Shown: one piece after another, positions 1 through 5,401 of the stretch
How the letters are laid out: each line of letters begins with the position of its first letter
Position numbering within the stretch: position 1 is the first letter of the stretch
Notes under the pieces: generated by a model
Told to the model about the DNA's origin: nothing
Seen by the model: only the letters and a program-made list of their open reading frames with translations
The model's database searches: none
Made by a program: the position numbers and the translations under genes
Assembly (NCBI GenBank): GCA_020438595.1
Contig: JAGQUI010000206.1
Coordinates: 1-5,523, forward strand
Reading direction: 5' to 3'
DNA from: Propionibacteriaceae bacterium
GTDB lineage: Bacteria; Actinomycetota; Actinomycetes; Propionibacteriales; Propionibacteriaceae
Length of the DNA: 5,523 nucleotides

Positions 1-136
1 CCACGACGATCGCCGACGTCCACCACTGCGGCAGCGCGAACACGATCACCAGGATCGAGAGCAGCGCGACCAGCTTGGTGACCGGGTTCAACCGGTGCAC
101 CGGCGAGCCGGTGTCGACGAACAGGGTCTGGGTCAT
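1..136 (-). CDS. ECF transporter T component (EcfT), N-terminal fragment
   Basis: This is the 5' end of a gene that continues past the left edge; only 45 codons are visible. The product begins MTQTLFVDTGSPVHRLNPVT and runs into a hydrophobic helix (about residues 21-37). The segment S-P-V-H-R-L-N-P-V-T-K-L (11-22) is the typical opening of EcfT/CbiQ-type proteins, where a short S-x-x-H-x-L-x-P-x-x-K-L motif precedes the first membrane helix. EcfT is the membrane scaffold that links the substrate-binding S subunit to the two EcfA ATPases. The ATG lies four bases after the TGA of the S-component gene, so the two are almost certainly co-transcribed and probably translationally coupled; a GAGTGAG stretch overlapping the upstream stop may act as ribosome binding site. 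The ATPase gene or genes would be expected further left, outside the window. The family call rests on the N-terminal motif and the neighbour. Confidence 0.82.
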   Translation of the reverse strand, partial: MTQTLFVDTGSPVHRLNPVTKLVALLSILVIVFALPQWWTSAIVV

Positions 137-140
137 CGGC

Positions 141-956
141 TCACTCGGACGCGGTGGGGGTCGGCGCCAGCGGTGCCTTGCCGAAGACCCGGTACTTCCG
201 GACGAACGGGAACCGTTGCAGGAAGCGGCTGGGCAGCGCGGCAAGGATCAGCGCCACCACTGTGAAGGTGATCGCCTTGTCGAGTGGATCGGACAGCAGG
301 CCCTGCAGCGTGGTGGCGGCGAGCAGCGACTGCCCCATGGCCTGGAAGGCGCCGACGATCGCGCCGGTGCCGCCGCCGGTCGCCCCGCCGAAGATGAACG
401 CCGAGATGGGGGCCGAGATCACGGCCGCGACGAGGCCGGTGACGGCACCGGCGAGCGGGGCGAGGTAGATCCGGCGGAACATGCCGAGCCGGGCCGCGGT
501 GCCGGCGAGCACGCCGATCGCCACCTGCACGACCGCGTACGGCAGCGCGATCGGGCTGAGCGTGAGCCCCCAGATCACGTTGGTCAGGATGCCGGTGACC
601 ACGCCGGCTGCGGGCCCGGCGAGGGCGGAGACCAGCACCGTCCCGATCGAGTCGAGGTAGACCGGCAGGCCGATCACCGCGACGATCTGGCCGACGACGA
701 TGTTCAGGGCGATCGCCACCGGAACCATCGCGATGGTGGTGGTGGGCAGCTGGTGGATGGACCCGGCGGCGATCAGCACCGCGCCGACCAGGTAGCCCGC
801 CATGGCGATCAGGCCGGCGCGGCTCGTGCTCGACGTGGCGACCTCGGCCGGCTGGCCGATGACCAGGTACAGGTAGGTCACGGCGACGATCACGGCGCCG
901 GCGACGATCAACAGCCGGTTGCGCGTCCGGTGGTCGGCGGTGGTGGTCTCCGACAT
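141..956 (-). CDS. ECF transporter S component (substrate-specific membrane subunit)
   Basis: A 271-residue, very hydrophobic protein with about six or seven membrane helices (roughly 15-33, 46-64, 71-95, 103-128, 137-155, 165-188, 227-243), a short polar N-terminus and a basic C-terminal tail. The stretch around residues 97-130 (L-P-V-Y-L-D-S-I-G-T, then A-L-A-G-P-A-A-G, then T-N-V-I-W-G) resembles a group of ECF S subunits, which bind a vitamin or small metabolite and dock onto EcfT. Helix 1 has an A-x-x-x-A step (A21, A25), a pattern used by S subunits to contact EcfT, although such steps are common in helices. An adjoining EcfT gene supports the call. The gene sits between a nucleoside hydrolase (45 bp upstream) and ecfT (4 bp downstream), so a nucleoside or nucleobase substrate is a reasonable inference, not something the sequence proves. 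The ATG at 956 has a strong ribosome binding site. Confidence 0.85.
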   Translation of the reverse strand: MSETTTADHRTRNRLLIVAGAVIVAVTYLYLVIGQPAEVATSSTSRAGLIAMAGYLVGAVLIAAGSIHQLPTTTIAMVPVAIALNIVVGQIVAVIGLPVYLDSIGTVLVSALAGPAAGVVTGILTNVIWGLTLSPIALPYAVVQVAIGVLAGTAARLGMFRRIYLAPLAGAVTGLVAAVISAPISAFIFGGATGGGTGAIVGAFQAMGQSLLAATTLQGLLSDPLDKAITFTVVALILAALPSRFLQRFPFVRKYRVFGKAPLAPTPTASE

Positions 957-964
957 GGGTGGTG

Positions 965-971
965 CCTCCTC
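965..971 (-). promoter_or_regulatory. Ribosome binding site of the ECF S-component gene
   Basis: GAGGAGG on the minus strand, eight bases before the ATG at 956. It is a near-perfect Shine-Dalgarno sequence and fixes the start. It lies within the 45-bp gap after the nucleoside hydrolase, so the S component can be translated independently within the operon. Confidence 0.8.
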
Positions 972-1001
972 GGTTTCGGGTGGGTGGATGGCGGGGACGG
1001 C

Positions 1002-2045
1002 TCAGCCGACGCGCCGGGCCAGCGCACCGACCCGCTCGATCGTGCGCCGGAAGAACTCCTCGGGATCGGTGTCGACGACGATCTCGGCGTTCGCCGGGCG
1101 TCCCCACAGGCCCCGCCAGTCGGCGACGGTCTGGCCGCGGGTGAGCGTGCCGGCGAGTTCGACGTCGACGGTCGCGGGACGGGTGGTGGCCAGCGTCGGG
1201 TCGAGCGCGACGGCGGCGGCGAACGGATCGTGCATGTGGGCGATGTACCCGCCCTGGTCCCAGGCGTGGTGGAACTCCATGTAGAAGCGCACCGCGTCGG
1301 ACAGGTGGCGGACGACCGCGTTCGAGCCCTGCGAACGGGTGCCCGGCGGGTCGTCGAGCGACAACGACTCGTCCGGGGTGGTGCCGGCGGCCCGGCCCAG
1401 CGCGGTGACGTGGGCAGGGGTCATCGCGATCCGCTCGGTGACGTCCAGCGCGCAGATGACCGGACGACGCTCCGGCGGCACGACCGAGAACGCGTCGACG
1501 ACGATCTTGGCGGCGTCCGGGTCGACGGAGATGTTCCACTCGGTGGTGGGGCGGGTGTTGCCCTGCAGGGTGAACACCCCGCCCATCAGCACGAGCCGCT
1601 TCAGCAGCAGGGGCAGTTCGGGTTCGAGCTTGATCGCCAGCGCGAGGTTGGTCAGCGGGCCGGTGACCAACCCGGTGATCGCGCCCGGACGGGCGCGGAC
1701 GGCCTCGATCCAGACCTCGGTGGCGTGCCGGGTCGAGATCGCCCGGGTCGGGGCGGGCAGTTCGGCGTAGCCGATGCCCTGCGGCCCGTGCGTCTCCTCG
1801 GTGGTCACCAGGGGCTGCAGCACGGGCACCTCGGCGCCGAGCGCGACCTCGACGTCCGCGTAGCCGCACAGCTCCAGCCAGGCGAGGTTGTTGGTGGCGA
1901 CCTGCCGGGCGTTCACGTTGCCTGCGGTGCAGGTGATGCCGAGGATGTCGGCCTCCGGGCTGGCCATCAGGTACAGCAGCGCGAGGGAGTCGTCGATGCC
2001 GGTGTCGACGTCGACCAGGAGGGGGACGGTGCGGTCGGTGTCCAT
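1002..2045 (-). CDS. Nucleoside hydrolase (inosine/uridine-preferring family, IunH/Rih-like)
   Basis: A 347-residue soluble protein with no signal peptide, so probably cytoplasmic. The family hydrolyses the N-glycosidic bond of ribonucleosides to free base plus ribose in salvage. Landmarks in order: the Ca2+-binding, catalytic Asp cluster near the N-terminus, D-V-D-T-G-I-D-D (D12, D14, D18, D19), with Thr where many members have Pro; T-G-P-L-T-N-L-A (128-135); L-V-L-M-G-G-V-F (151-158); E-W-N-I-S-V-D-P-D-A-A (169-179), matching the ribose-binding E-F-N-x-x-x-D-P-E-A-A motif; and H-D-P (272-274), holding the proton-donor His and the last metal-binding Asp of the inosine-uridine type. All catalytic landmarks are present and the length is normal. 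The ATG at 2045 follows GGAAGG with a short four-base spacing. It is the first gene of an operon with the ECF genes. Purine or pyrimidine preference cannot be read from sequence. Confidence 0.93.
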   Translation of the reverse strand: MDTDRTVPLLVDVDTGIDDSLALLYLMASPEADILGITCTAGNVNARQVATNNLAWLELCGYADVEVALGAEVPVLQPLVTTEETHGPQGIGYAELPAPTRAISTRHATEVWIEAVRARPGAITGLVTGPLTNLALAIKLEPELPLLLKRLVLMGGVFTLQGNTRPTTEWNISVDPDAAKIVVDAFSVVPPERRPVICALDVTERIAMTPAHVTALGRAAGTTPDESLSLDDPPGTRSQGSNAVVRHLSDAVRFYMEFHHAWDQGGYIAHMHDPFAAAVALDPTLATTRPATVDVELAGTLTRGQTVADWRGLWGRPANAEIVVDTDPEEFFRRTIERVGALARRVG

Positions 2046-2062
2046 GCTGCCTTCCGGATCGG

Positions 2063-2072
2063 GCGGATCCGC
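2063..2072. repeat. 10-bp perfect palindrome in the hydrolase leader
   Basis: GCGGATCCGC reads the same on both strands. It lies 17 bp upstream of the hydrolase ATG, just before its ribosome binding site, inside the predicted untranslated leader. The core CGGATC also recurs at 2055-2060, nine bases away as a direct repeat. It could be half of an operator or a weak hairpin. In DNA this GC-rich a 10-bp palindrome may also occur by chance, so function is unproven. Confidence 0.35.
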
Positions 2073-2120
2073 GGCGCTCGTTGGTGGCGGCCGGCACGGG
2101 TCTCGGCCACGGACGCGCCC

Positions 2121-2149
2121 ACCTTACAAAAGCGCCCCCCGCTCGACCA
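2121..2149 (-). promoter_or_regulatory. Putative sigma-70-type promoter of the nucleoside hydrolase-ECF operon
   Basis: On the minus strand TAAGGT (2126-2121) fits the actinobacterial -10 consensus TANNNT. A weak -35 candidate, TGGTCG (2149-2144), lies 17 bp upstream. The -10 directly follows a TTTTG run, the most AT-rich patch of this intergenic region. Transcription would start near 2114, giving a leader of about 69 bases that contains the 10-bp palindrome. I recognise no riboswitch in that leader. The -10 match and position are good; the -35 match is poor (three of six). Confidence 0.45.
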
Positions 2150-2239
2150 GATGGCGGCCGTCCGGCTCCCTCTTCCTTTCCGGCGCAGGGGATTGCCGAC
2201 ACTCCGCCGGGGGTGGGACGGATGGCCACCCGCGGCCAA

Positions 2240-2251
2240 TACCGTTCGGGT
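2240..2251 (+). promoter_or_regulatory. Putative -10 element for leaderless transcription of the SepX/GlpR gene
   Basis: TACCGT (2240-2245) fits TANNNT and is separated from the GTG at 2252 by exactly six bases, so transcription would begin at or next to the start codon. No Shine-Dalgarno sequence is visible, as expected for a leaderless mRNA, which is common in Actinobacteria. No convincing -35 hexamer is seen at 16-19 bp upstream. Confidence 0.4.
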
Positions 2252-2992
2252 GTGGGTATGACCGGGGTGATCTTCGCGGCGATTGCCGCGTTCTGGCTCA
2301 TGTACCTGGTGCCCTACTTCCTGCGGCACCGTGGTGACGACTTCGCCGAGGAGTCGGACGCGGAGATCCCGTTCACGCCGTCGGTGACGATCGTGCGCAG
2401 CGGCACGTCCCTGGCGGAGGCCGACCCGGGCACGGCCGCCGAGGTGTCCACCCCGCTCACCCGGCGCGCGCAACTGCGGAACCTGCACCTGCGTGACCTG
2501 CAGGCCGCCCAGCGCCGCCGCCGCGTGCTGATCTTCCTGCTCCTGGTGCAGCTGATCGTGGCCGGGCTGGCGATCGCCCGGATCGGGGCCTGGTGGGGCG
2601 CGCTGATCCCGGCCGGCCTGATCGTGCTCTTCCTGGTGGTGGCCCGGTTCAGCGTGCGCGGGATGCGGGCCGACCTGGCCCGGCGCGCGGCGGAGATCCG
2701 CGACTGCACCGACGAGGAGACGGTCGCGATCTCGCTCACCGAGGCCGACGTCGCAGACCACGAGCACTCGGTCGAGCTGAGCATCCCGGTGAACGCGGTC
2801 GAGTCGCTGTGGGACCCGATCCCGATCACCCGGCCGACGTACGTGTCGAAGCCGCTCGCGCCGCGCACCGTCCGCACCATCGACCTGTCGGCGCCACTGC
2901 CCACGCCCGGCCGGATCCCGGTCACGGCCGACCCGATCGAGCCGCCCGCCGAGCCGGACGAGCAGACCGGTGCCCAGGAGGACGTGGGCTGA
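2252..2992 (+). CDS. glpR: Divisome membrane protein of the SepX/GlpR family
   Basis: A 246-residue membrane protein, numbered from the GTG. Order: an N-terminal helix (about 6-24) ending W-L-M-Y-L-V-P-Y-F-L-R, the hallmark start of this family; a variable acidic loop; a basic, probably helical stretch (71-91) rich in Arg; two closely spaced helices (92-110, 114-132); a cytoplasmic domain; and the conserved motif W-D-P-I-P-I-T-R-P-T-Y-V-S-K-P followed by R-T-I-D-L (187-212), then a Pro/Glu-rich tail. In Streptomyces the family member SepX supports septation and sporulation; in Corynebacterium GlpR is the membrane receptor for the gephyrin-like protein Glp at division sites and poles. Family assignment is from recognised motifs, the role from homologues. 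The ATG at 2258 is an equally possible start, two codons shorter; GTG 2252 is chosen because of the -10 spacing. The gene stands alone here, without a visible glp (moeA-like) or galU neighbour. Confidence 0.85.
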   Translation: MGMTGVIFAAIAAFWLMYLVPYFLRHRGDDFAEESDAEIPFTPSVTIVRSGTSLAEADPGTAAEVSTPLTRRAQLRNLHLRDLQAAQRRRRVLIFLLLVQLIVAGLAIARIGAWWGALIPAGLIVLFLVVARFSVRGMRADLARRAAEIRDCTDEETVAISLTEADVADHEHSVELSIPVNAVESLWDPIPITRPTYVSKPLAPRTVRTIDLSAPLPTPGRIPVTADPIEPPAEPDEQTGAQEDVG

Positions 2993-2994
2993 TC

Positions 2995-3008
2995 CCCGTC
3001 CGGACGGG
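2995..3008. terminator. 14-bp perfect palindrome after the SepX/GlpR gene; terminator or operator
   Basis: CCCGTCCGGACGGG is a perfect inverted repeat beginning two bases after the glpR stop codon. As RNA it would fold into a five-pair stem with a CCGG loop. There is no T-tract, but actinobacterial terminators often lack one. Because it also lies about 60 bp before the kinase gene, it could instead be a protein-binding operator; the sequence alone does not decide. Confidence 0.4.
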
Positions 3009-3058
3009 CCGCCGCGCTGCGACCGATTCGGGTTGAATGGGGCTGTCCGCCCAGCTCT

Positions 3059-3063
3059 GGAGG
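3059..3063 (+). promoter_or_regulatory. Ribosome binding site that fixes the PfkB kinase start
   Basis: GGAGG followed by six bases (TCGCCG) and ATG at 3070. This favours 3070 over the in-frame upstream ATG at 3037, which has no Shine-Dalgarno sequence and would add 11 residues not typical of the family. A TTGAAT hexamer at 3033-3038 is a weak -10 candidate for this gene. Confidence 0.75.
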
Positions 3064-3069
3064 TCGCCG

Positions 3070-4065
3070 ATGACCGGAATCGCCGTCGTCGGGCACCTGT
3101 GCGTCGACATCCGTCCCGAGCTCCCTGGCCCGCCCGTGCTCGAACCCGGCGTGCTCGCCCAGGTGGGCCCTGCGGTCGTCACGCTGGGCGGCGCCGTGGC
3201 GAACACGGGACGCGTCGCCGCGCTGCTCGGCGCCCCGGTGGCGGGCTGGGGCGCGATCGGACGCGACGACTTCGGCGGCATCGTGGGCAGCCACCTCGCC
3301 CGGGCGCCGGGATTCACGTTCCACCCGCAGGTGGTGGACGCCGGCACGGCCTACACCGTGGTGGTCGAGCCGCCGGGCACCGACCGCACGTTCTGGCACC
3401 ACCCGGGCACCAACGCCCTGCTCGACCTCTCCCGGGTCGAACTCGGCGGGGTCGACCTGCTCCACTTCGGCTACCCCTCGCTGATGCCCGGGGTGTGCGC
3501 GGACGCGGGCGAGGGCCTCGTCGCGCTGTACTCCCGCGCCGTGGCGGCCGGTGTCGTGACCAGCCTCGACCTGGCGTGGGTCGATCCGCTGACCAGCGCG
3601 GGCGCGGTGGACTGGCCGGCGTTCCTGCAGCGGGTGCTGCCGCTGGTCGACGTGCTCAGCCCGAGCTGGGCCGACCTGGCCTCCGCGCTCGGCCTGCCCC
3701 GGGAGTGGAACGCCGCCCGCGGCCGCGAACTGGTCGGGCAGTTGCTCGACTGGGGTGCCGGTGTGGTCGTGCTCACGGCGGGGGAGGAGGGATCCCTGTT
3801 GGGCGCGGCCGGGGCGGACCGGCTGGCACGGTTGGCCCGCTACCCGCTGGACCTCGCCGCGTGGGCGGGTGCGCGGACGGCGGCTCCGGCGCGTCCGGTG
3901 TCGCGGATCGGCACCACCACGGGCGCGGGGGACGCGGCGACCGCGGGCCTGCTGGTGGCGCTGCGCGAGGGGCGCGACCCGGACGCCACCCTGGCGTTCT
4001 GCGCGGACGTGGCGTCCGCGGTCATCGAGCAGGGCGGCAGCGGAGGCTTCACGGGCCTGCCGTGA
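3070..4065 (+). CDS. PfkB (ribokinase)-family carbohydrate or nucleoside kinase
   Basis: A 331-residue soluble kinase of normal family length. It opens I-A-V-V-G-H-L-C-V-D-I (4-14), the first strand of the ribokinase fold. The N-terminal signature G-G-A-V-A-N-T-G-R-V-A-A-L-L-G (40-54) and G-x-I-G-x-D-x-F-G (61-69) follow. Near the C-terminus T-T-T-G-A-G-D (282-288) forms the phosphate-binding anion hole with the catalytic base D288, followed by A-G-L-L. The usual first Asp of the D-T-T-G-A-G-D motif is Thr here, and the N-x-x-E motif that helps place Mg and phosphate reads S-W-A-D (199-202). The family phosphorylates ribose, fructose, ketodeoxygluconate, nucleosides and others; the substrate cannot be read from sequence. 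The nearby nucleoside hydrolase releases ribose, making ribose or a nucleoside a plausible but weakly supported candidate. Its last 17 bp overlap the convergent YdcF-like gene. Confidence 0.88.
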   Translation: MTGIAVVGHLCVDIRPELPGPPVLEPGVLAQVGPAVVTLGGAVANTGRVAALLGAPVAGWGAIGRDDFGGIVGSHLARAPGFTFHPQVVDAGTAYTVVVEPPGTDRTFWHHPGTNALLDLSRVELGGVDLLHFGYPSLMPGVCADAGEGLVALYSRAVAAGVVTSLDLAWVDPLTSAGAVDWPAFLQRVLPLVDVLSPSWADLASALGLPREWNAARGRELVGQLLDWGAGVVVLTAGEEGSLLGAAGADRLARLARYPLDLAAWAGARTAAPARPVSRIGTTTGAGDAATAGLLVALREGRDPDATLAFCADVASAVIEQGGSGGFTGLP

Positions 4066-4801
4066 CCCACAACAGGAGCACGGCGAGGTCCTCGCGCAGG
4101 TAGTTCGCCGGCCAGAAGTACCAGGGCGTCCGGCTGGACACGTGGGTGGCGGCCAGGCCCGCGGCGTCGGCGATCCGTCCGGCCCGGTACACGTGGAACT
4201 CGTCGGTGACGAACACGACGGTGTAGCCGGCGGGGAACCGGGCGTCCAGCAGCGCCTTCGAGAAGGCGAAGTTCTCCTCGGTGGAGGTCGCGCGGTCCTC
4301 GGCGAGAATGTCGTCGGACGCCACCCCGTGGTCGAGCAGGTACTGCCGCATGGCGGTGGCCTCGGGGAGGTTCTCCTGCGGGCCCTGGCCGCCGGTGACG
4401 ACGATCAGGGCGTCCGGGTTGCGCTCGTGGTAGGCGAGGGCGGTGTCCAGCCGACCGACGAGGGTGTTCGACAGTTCGTCGCCGTGCACGGCGGCACCGA
4501 GCACGACCACGGCCATCTCGTCGTGGCGGGCGTCGTCCTGCACCCCGACGACGGCGAGGAAGGCGGAGAGGGCTATCAGGGCCGCGGCCAGCAGGGCGGT
4601 CACCACGGTGATCCAGCGGCCGCGGGGCAGCCACACGCCCCAGGCGAGGCAGCCGAGCCCGACGAGGGCGGTCATCGCCGTGCCCACGGTGAGGTTGGCG
4701 GTGAACGCGAGCCAGACGGCGTTGGCGGTCAGGCCGGCGCCGACGACCAGGAGCGCCACCCGGGCGACGCCACGCCACCGGCTGCTTCGGGTCGTCTGCA
4801 C
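4049..4801 (-). CDS. YdcF/SanA/ElyC-type (DUF218) membrane protein
   Basis: A 250-residue protein with three N-terminal membrane helices (about 12-32, 39-58, 63-87) followed by a DUF218 domain (about 95-240). Family landmarks: V-V-V-L-G-A-A-V (98-105) with L-x-x-R-L-D-T-A (114-121); V-T-G-G-Q-G (135-140) with E-A-x-A-M-R-Q-Y-L (147-155); E-D-R-A-T-S-T-E-E-N (168-177); V-T-D-E-F-H-V-Y-R-A (198-207), the H-x-x-R-A motif with Asp where Ser is usual; and L-R-E-D-L-A (235-240). Relatives in Escherichia coli are linked to envelope integrity (ElyC, SanA), and YdcF binds S-adenosylmethionine in vitro; the function of actinobacterial members is unknown. The GTG at 4801 is chosen as the only plausible start before helix 1; it has no Shine-Dalgarno sequence but an ideally placed -10. 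It is divergent from the GNAT gene, and its 3' end runs into the kinase tail. Confidence 0.87.
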   Translation of the reverse strand: MQTTRSSRWRGVARVALLVVGAGLTANAVWLAFTANLTVGTAMTALVGLGCLAWGVWLPRGRWITVVTALLAAALIALSAFLAVVGVQDDARHDEMAVVVLGAAVHGDELSNTLVGRLDTALAYHERNPDALIVVTGGQGPQENLPEATAMRQYLLDHGVASDDILAEDRATSTEENFAFSKALLDARFPAGYTVVFVTDEFHVYRAGRIADAAGLAATHVSSRTPWYFWPANYLREDLAVLLLWVTAGP

Positions 4802-4807
4802 ACCGCA

Positions 4808-4813
4808 ACGATA
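4808..4813 (-). promoter_or_regulatory. Putative -10 element for leaderless transcription of the YdcF-like gene
   Basis: TATCGT on the minus strand fits TANNNT and lies exactly six bases before the GTG at 4801. The start codon would therefore be the first or nearly first transcribed base. No -35 match is visible 16-19 bp upstream and no ribosome binding site is present. Confidence 0.5.
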
Positions 4814-4822
4814 GGCGGCCGG

Positions 4823-4852
4823 TTGCGACGGGCGGGCCTCGCGCTCTTGGAT
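4823..4852 (+). promoter_or_regulatory. Putative promoter of the GNAT gene (leaderless)
   Basis: TTGCGA (4823-4828) matches four of six bases of TTGACA. After an 18-bp spacer comes TTGGAT (4847-4852), a -10 candidate that lacks the usual A at its second position, then exactly six bases and the ATG at 4859. The pair overlaps the divergent promoter region of the YdcF-like gene within a 57-bp spacer, so the two promoters may compete or share a regulator. Confidence 0.4.
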
Positions 4853-4858
4853 GGGGTC

Positions 4859-5389
4859 ATGGTGACCGCGCCGCCCGACCGGGTCGTGTTCGACCGTGGT
4901 GTGCTCACCCGGGTGCGGGAGTCGGACGTGGCCGCGGTGATCGAGGCGGCGGCGGCGAACGCGGAGCGCTTGCGCGACTGGATCCCGTGGGGCGACGACC
5001 CGGCGTACCGCAGGGAGCGGATCGGCGGGGCGCCCGTCGACTGGGACGAGCACCGCGCGTACCTGTATGCGCTGCACGAGACCGACGACGGCCCGGTGAT
5101 CGGCGGATTCAGCCTGCACCGCCGGGTGGGGCCGGACGGGCTCGAGATCGGCTACTGGCTGGACGCAGGGCACACCGGCGCCGGGCTGGCGACGGAGGTG
5201 GTCGGCGTGCTCACCGGGGTGGCGCTGGGGTTGCCGGAGGTCGAGCGGGTGGAGATCCACACCGACGAGGGCAATGCGCGCAGCGCGGCCGTCCCGCAGC
5301 GCCTCGGCTACCACCTCGCCCGGGTGGACTCCTTCGAGCCCCGCACCACCACCGAGACCGGCCGCCTGCAGGTCTGGGTGACGCCCTGA
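4859..5389 (+). CDS. GNAT family N-acetyltransferase, RimJ/RimL-like
   Basis: A 176-residue soluble protein covering a complete GNAT domain. It transfers an acetyl group from acetyl-CoA, probably to an amine or protein N-terminus, but the acceptor cannot be predicted. Landmarks: L-T-R-V-R-E-S-D (16-23), the first strand; V-I-G-G-F-S-L-H (80-87); L-E-I-G-Y-W-L-D (95-102), very typical of the RimJ/RimL branch; the acetyl-CoA pyrophosphate loop H-T-G-A-G-L-A-T-E (105-113), matching the x-x-G-x-G/A pattern; and H-T-D-E-G-N-A-R-S-A-A-V-P-Q-R-L-G-Y (134-151), the RimL-type D-x-x-N-x-x-S motif before the C-terminal strands. The ATG at 4859 is immediately followed by an in-frame GTG (4862), so the start is uncertain by one codon; no Shine-Dalgarno sequence is seen. 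Proteins of this branch include ribosomal-protein and antibiotic acetyltransferases; specificity is open. Confidence 0.88.
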   Translation: MVTAPPDRVVFDRGVLTRVRESDVAAVIEAAAANAERLRDWIPWGDDPAYRRERIGGAPVDWDEHRAYLYALHETDDGPVIGGFSLHRRVGPDGLEIGYWLDAGHTGAGLATEVVGVLTGVALGLPEVERVEIHTDEGNARSAAVPQRLGYHLARVDSFEPRTTTETGRLQVWVTP

Positions 5390-5401
5390 GCGCTGCCCCT
5401 G

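Noticed and set aside
2046..2120. Riboswitch before the nucleoside hydrolase-ECF operon
   Set aside because: ECF genes are often under riboswitches, but I recognise none of the conserved cores of known classes (TPP, cobalamin, FMN, purine) in this short leader.
75..2261. A 728-codon open frame on the plus strand across the whole left third
   Set aside because: It is antisense to three well-supported genes. The product is low-complexity (Gly, Arg, Asp, His rich) with no domain, as expected for the shadow frame of GC-rich genes.
133..2301. A 722-codon open frame on the minus strand
   Set aside because: It lies out of frame over the nucleoside hydrolase and S component, is dominated by Arg/Pro/Gly, and has no recognisable fold. 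It is a shadow of the real genes.
3037..3069. Upstream ATG start for the PfkB kinase
   Set aside because: It lacks a ribosome binding site, while the ATG at 3070 has GGAGG at ideal spacing and matches the usual N-terminus of the fold.
3755..4858. N-terminal extension that would make the GNAT gene a 544-residue protein
   Set aside because: The extra sequence runs out of frame through the kinase 3' end and antisense to the YdcF-like gene, and is Gly/Arg-rich without domains. The GNAT domain is complete from 4859.
4802..5314. N-terminal extension of the YdcF-like gene to 421 residues
   Set aside because: The extension is antisense to the GNAT gene and has no hydrophobic or domain features. Three membrane helices follow directly after the GTG at 4801.
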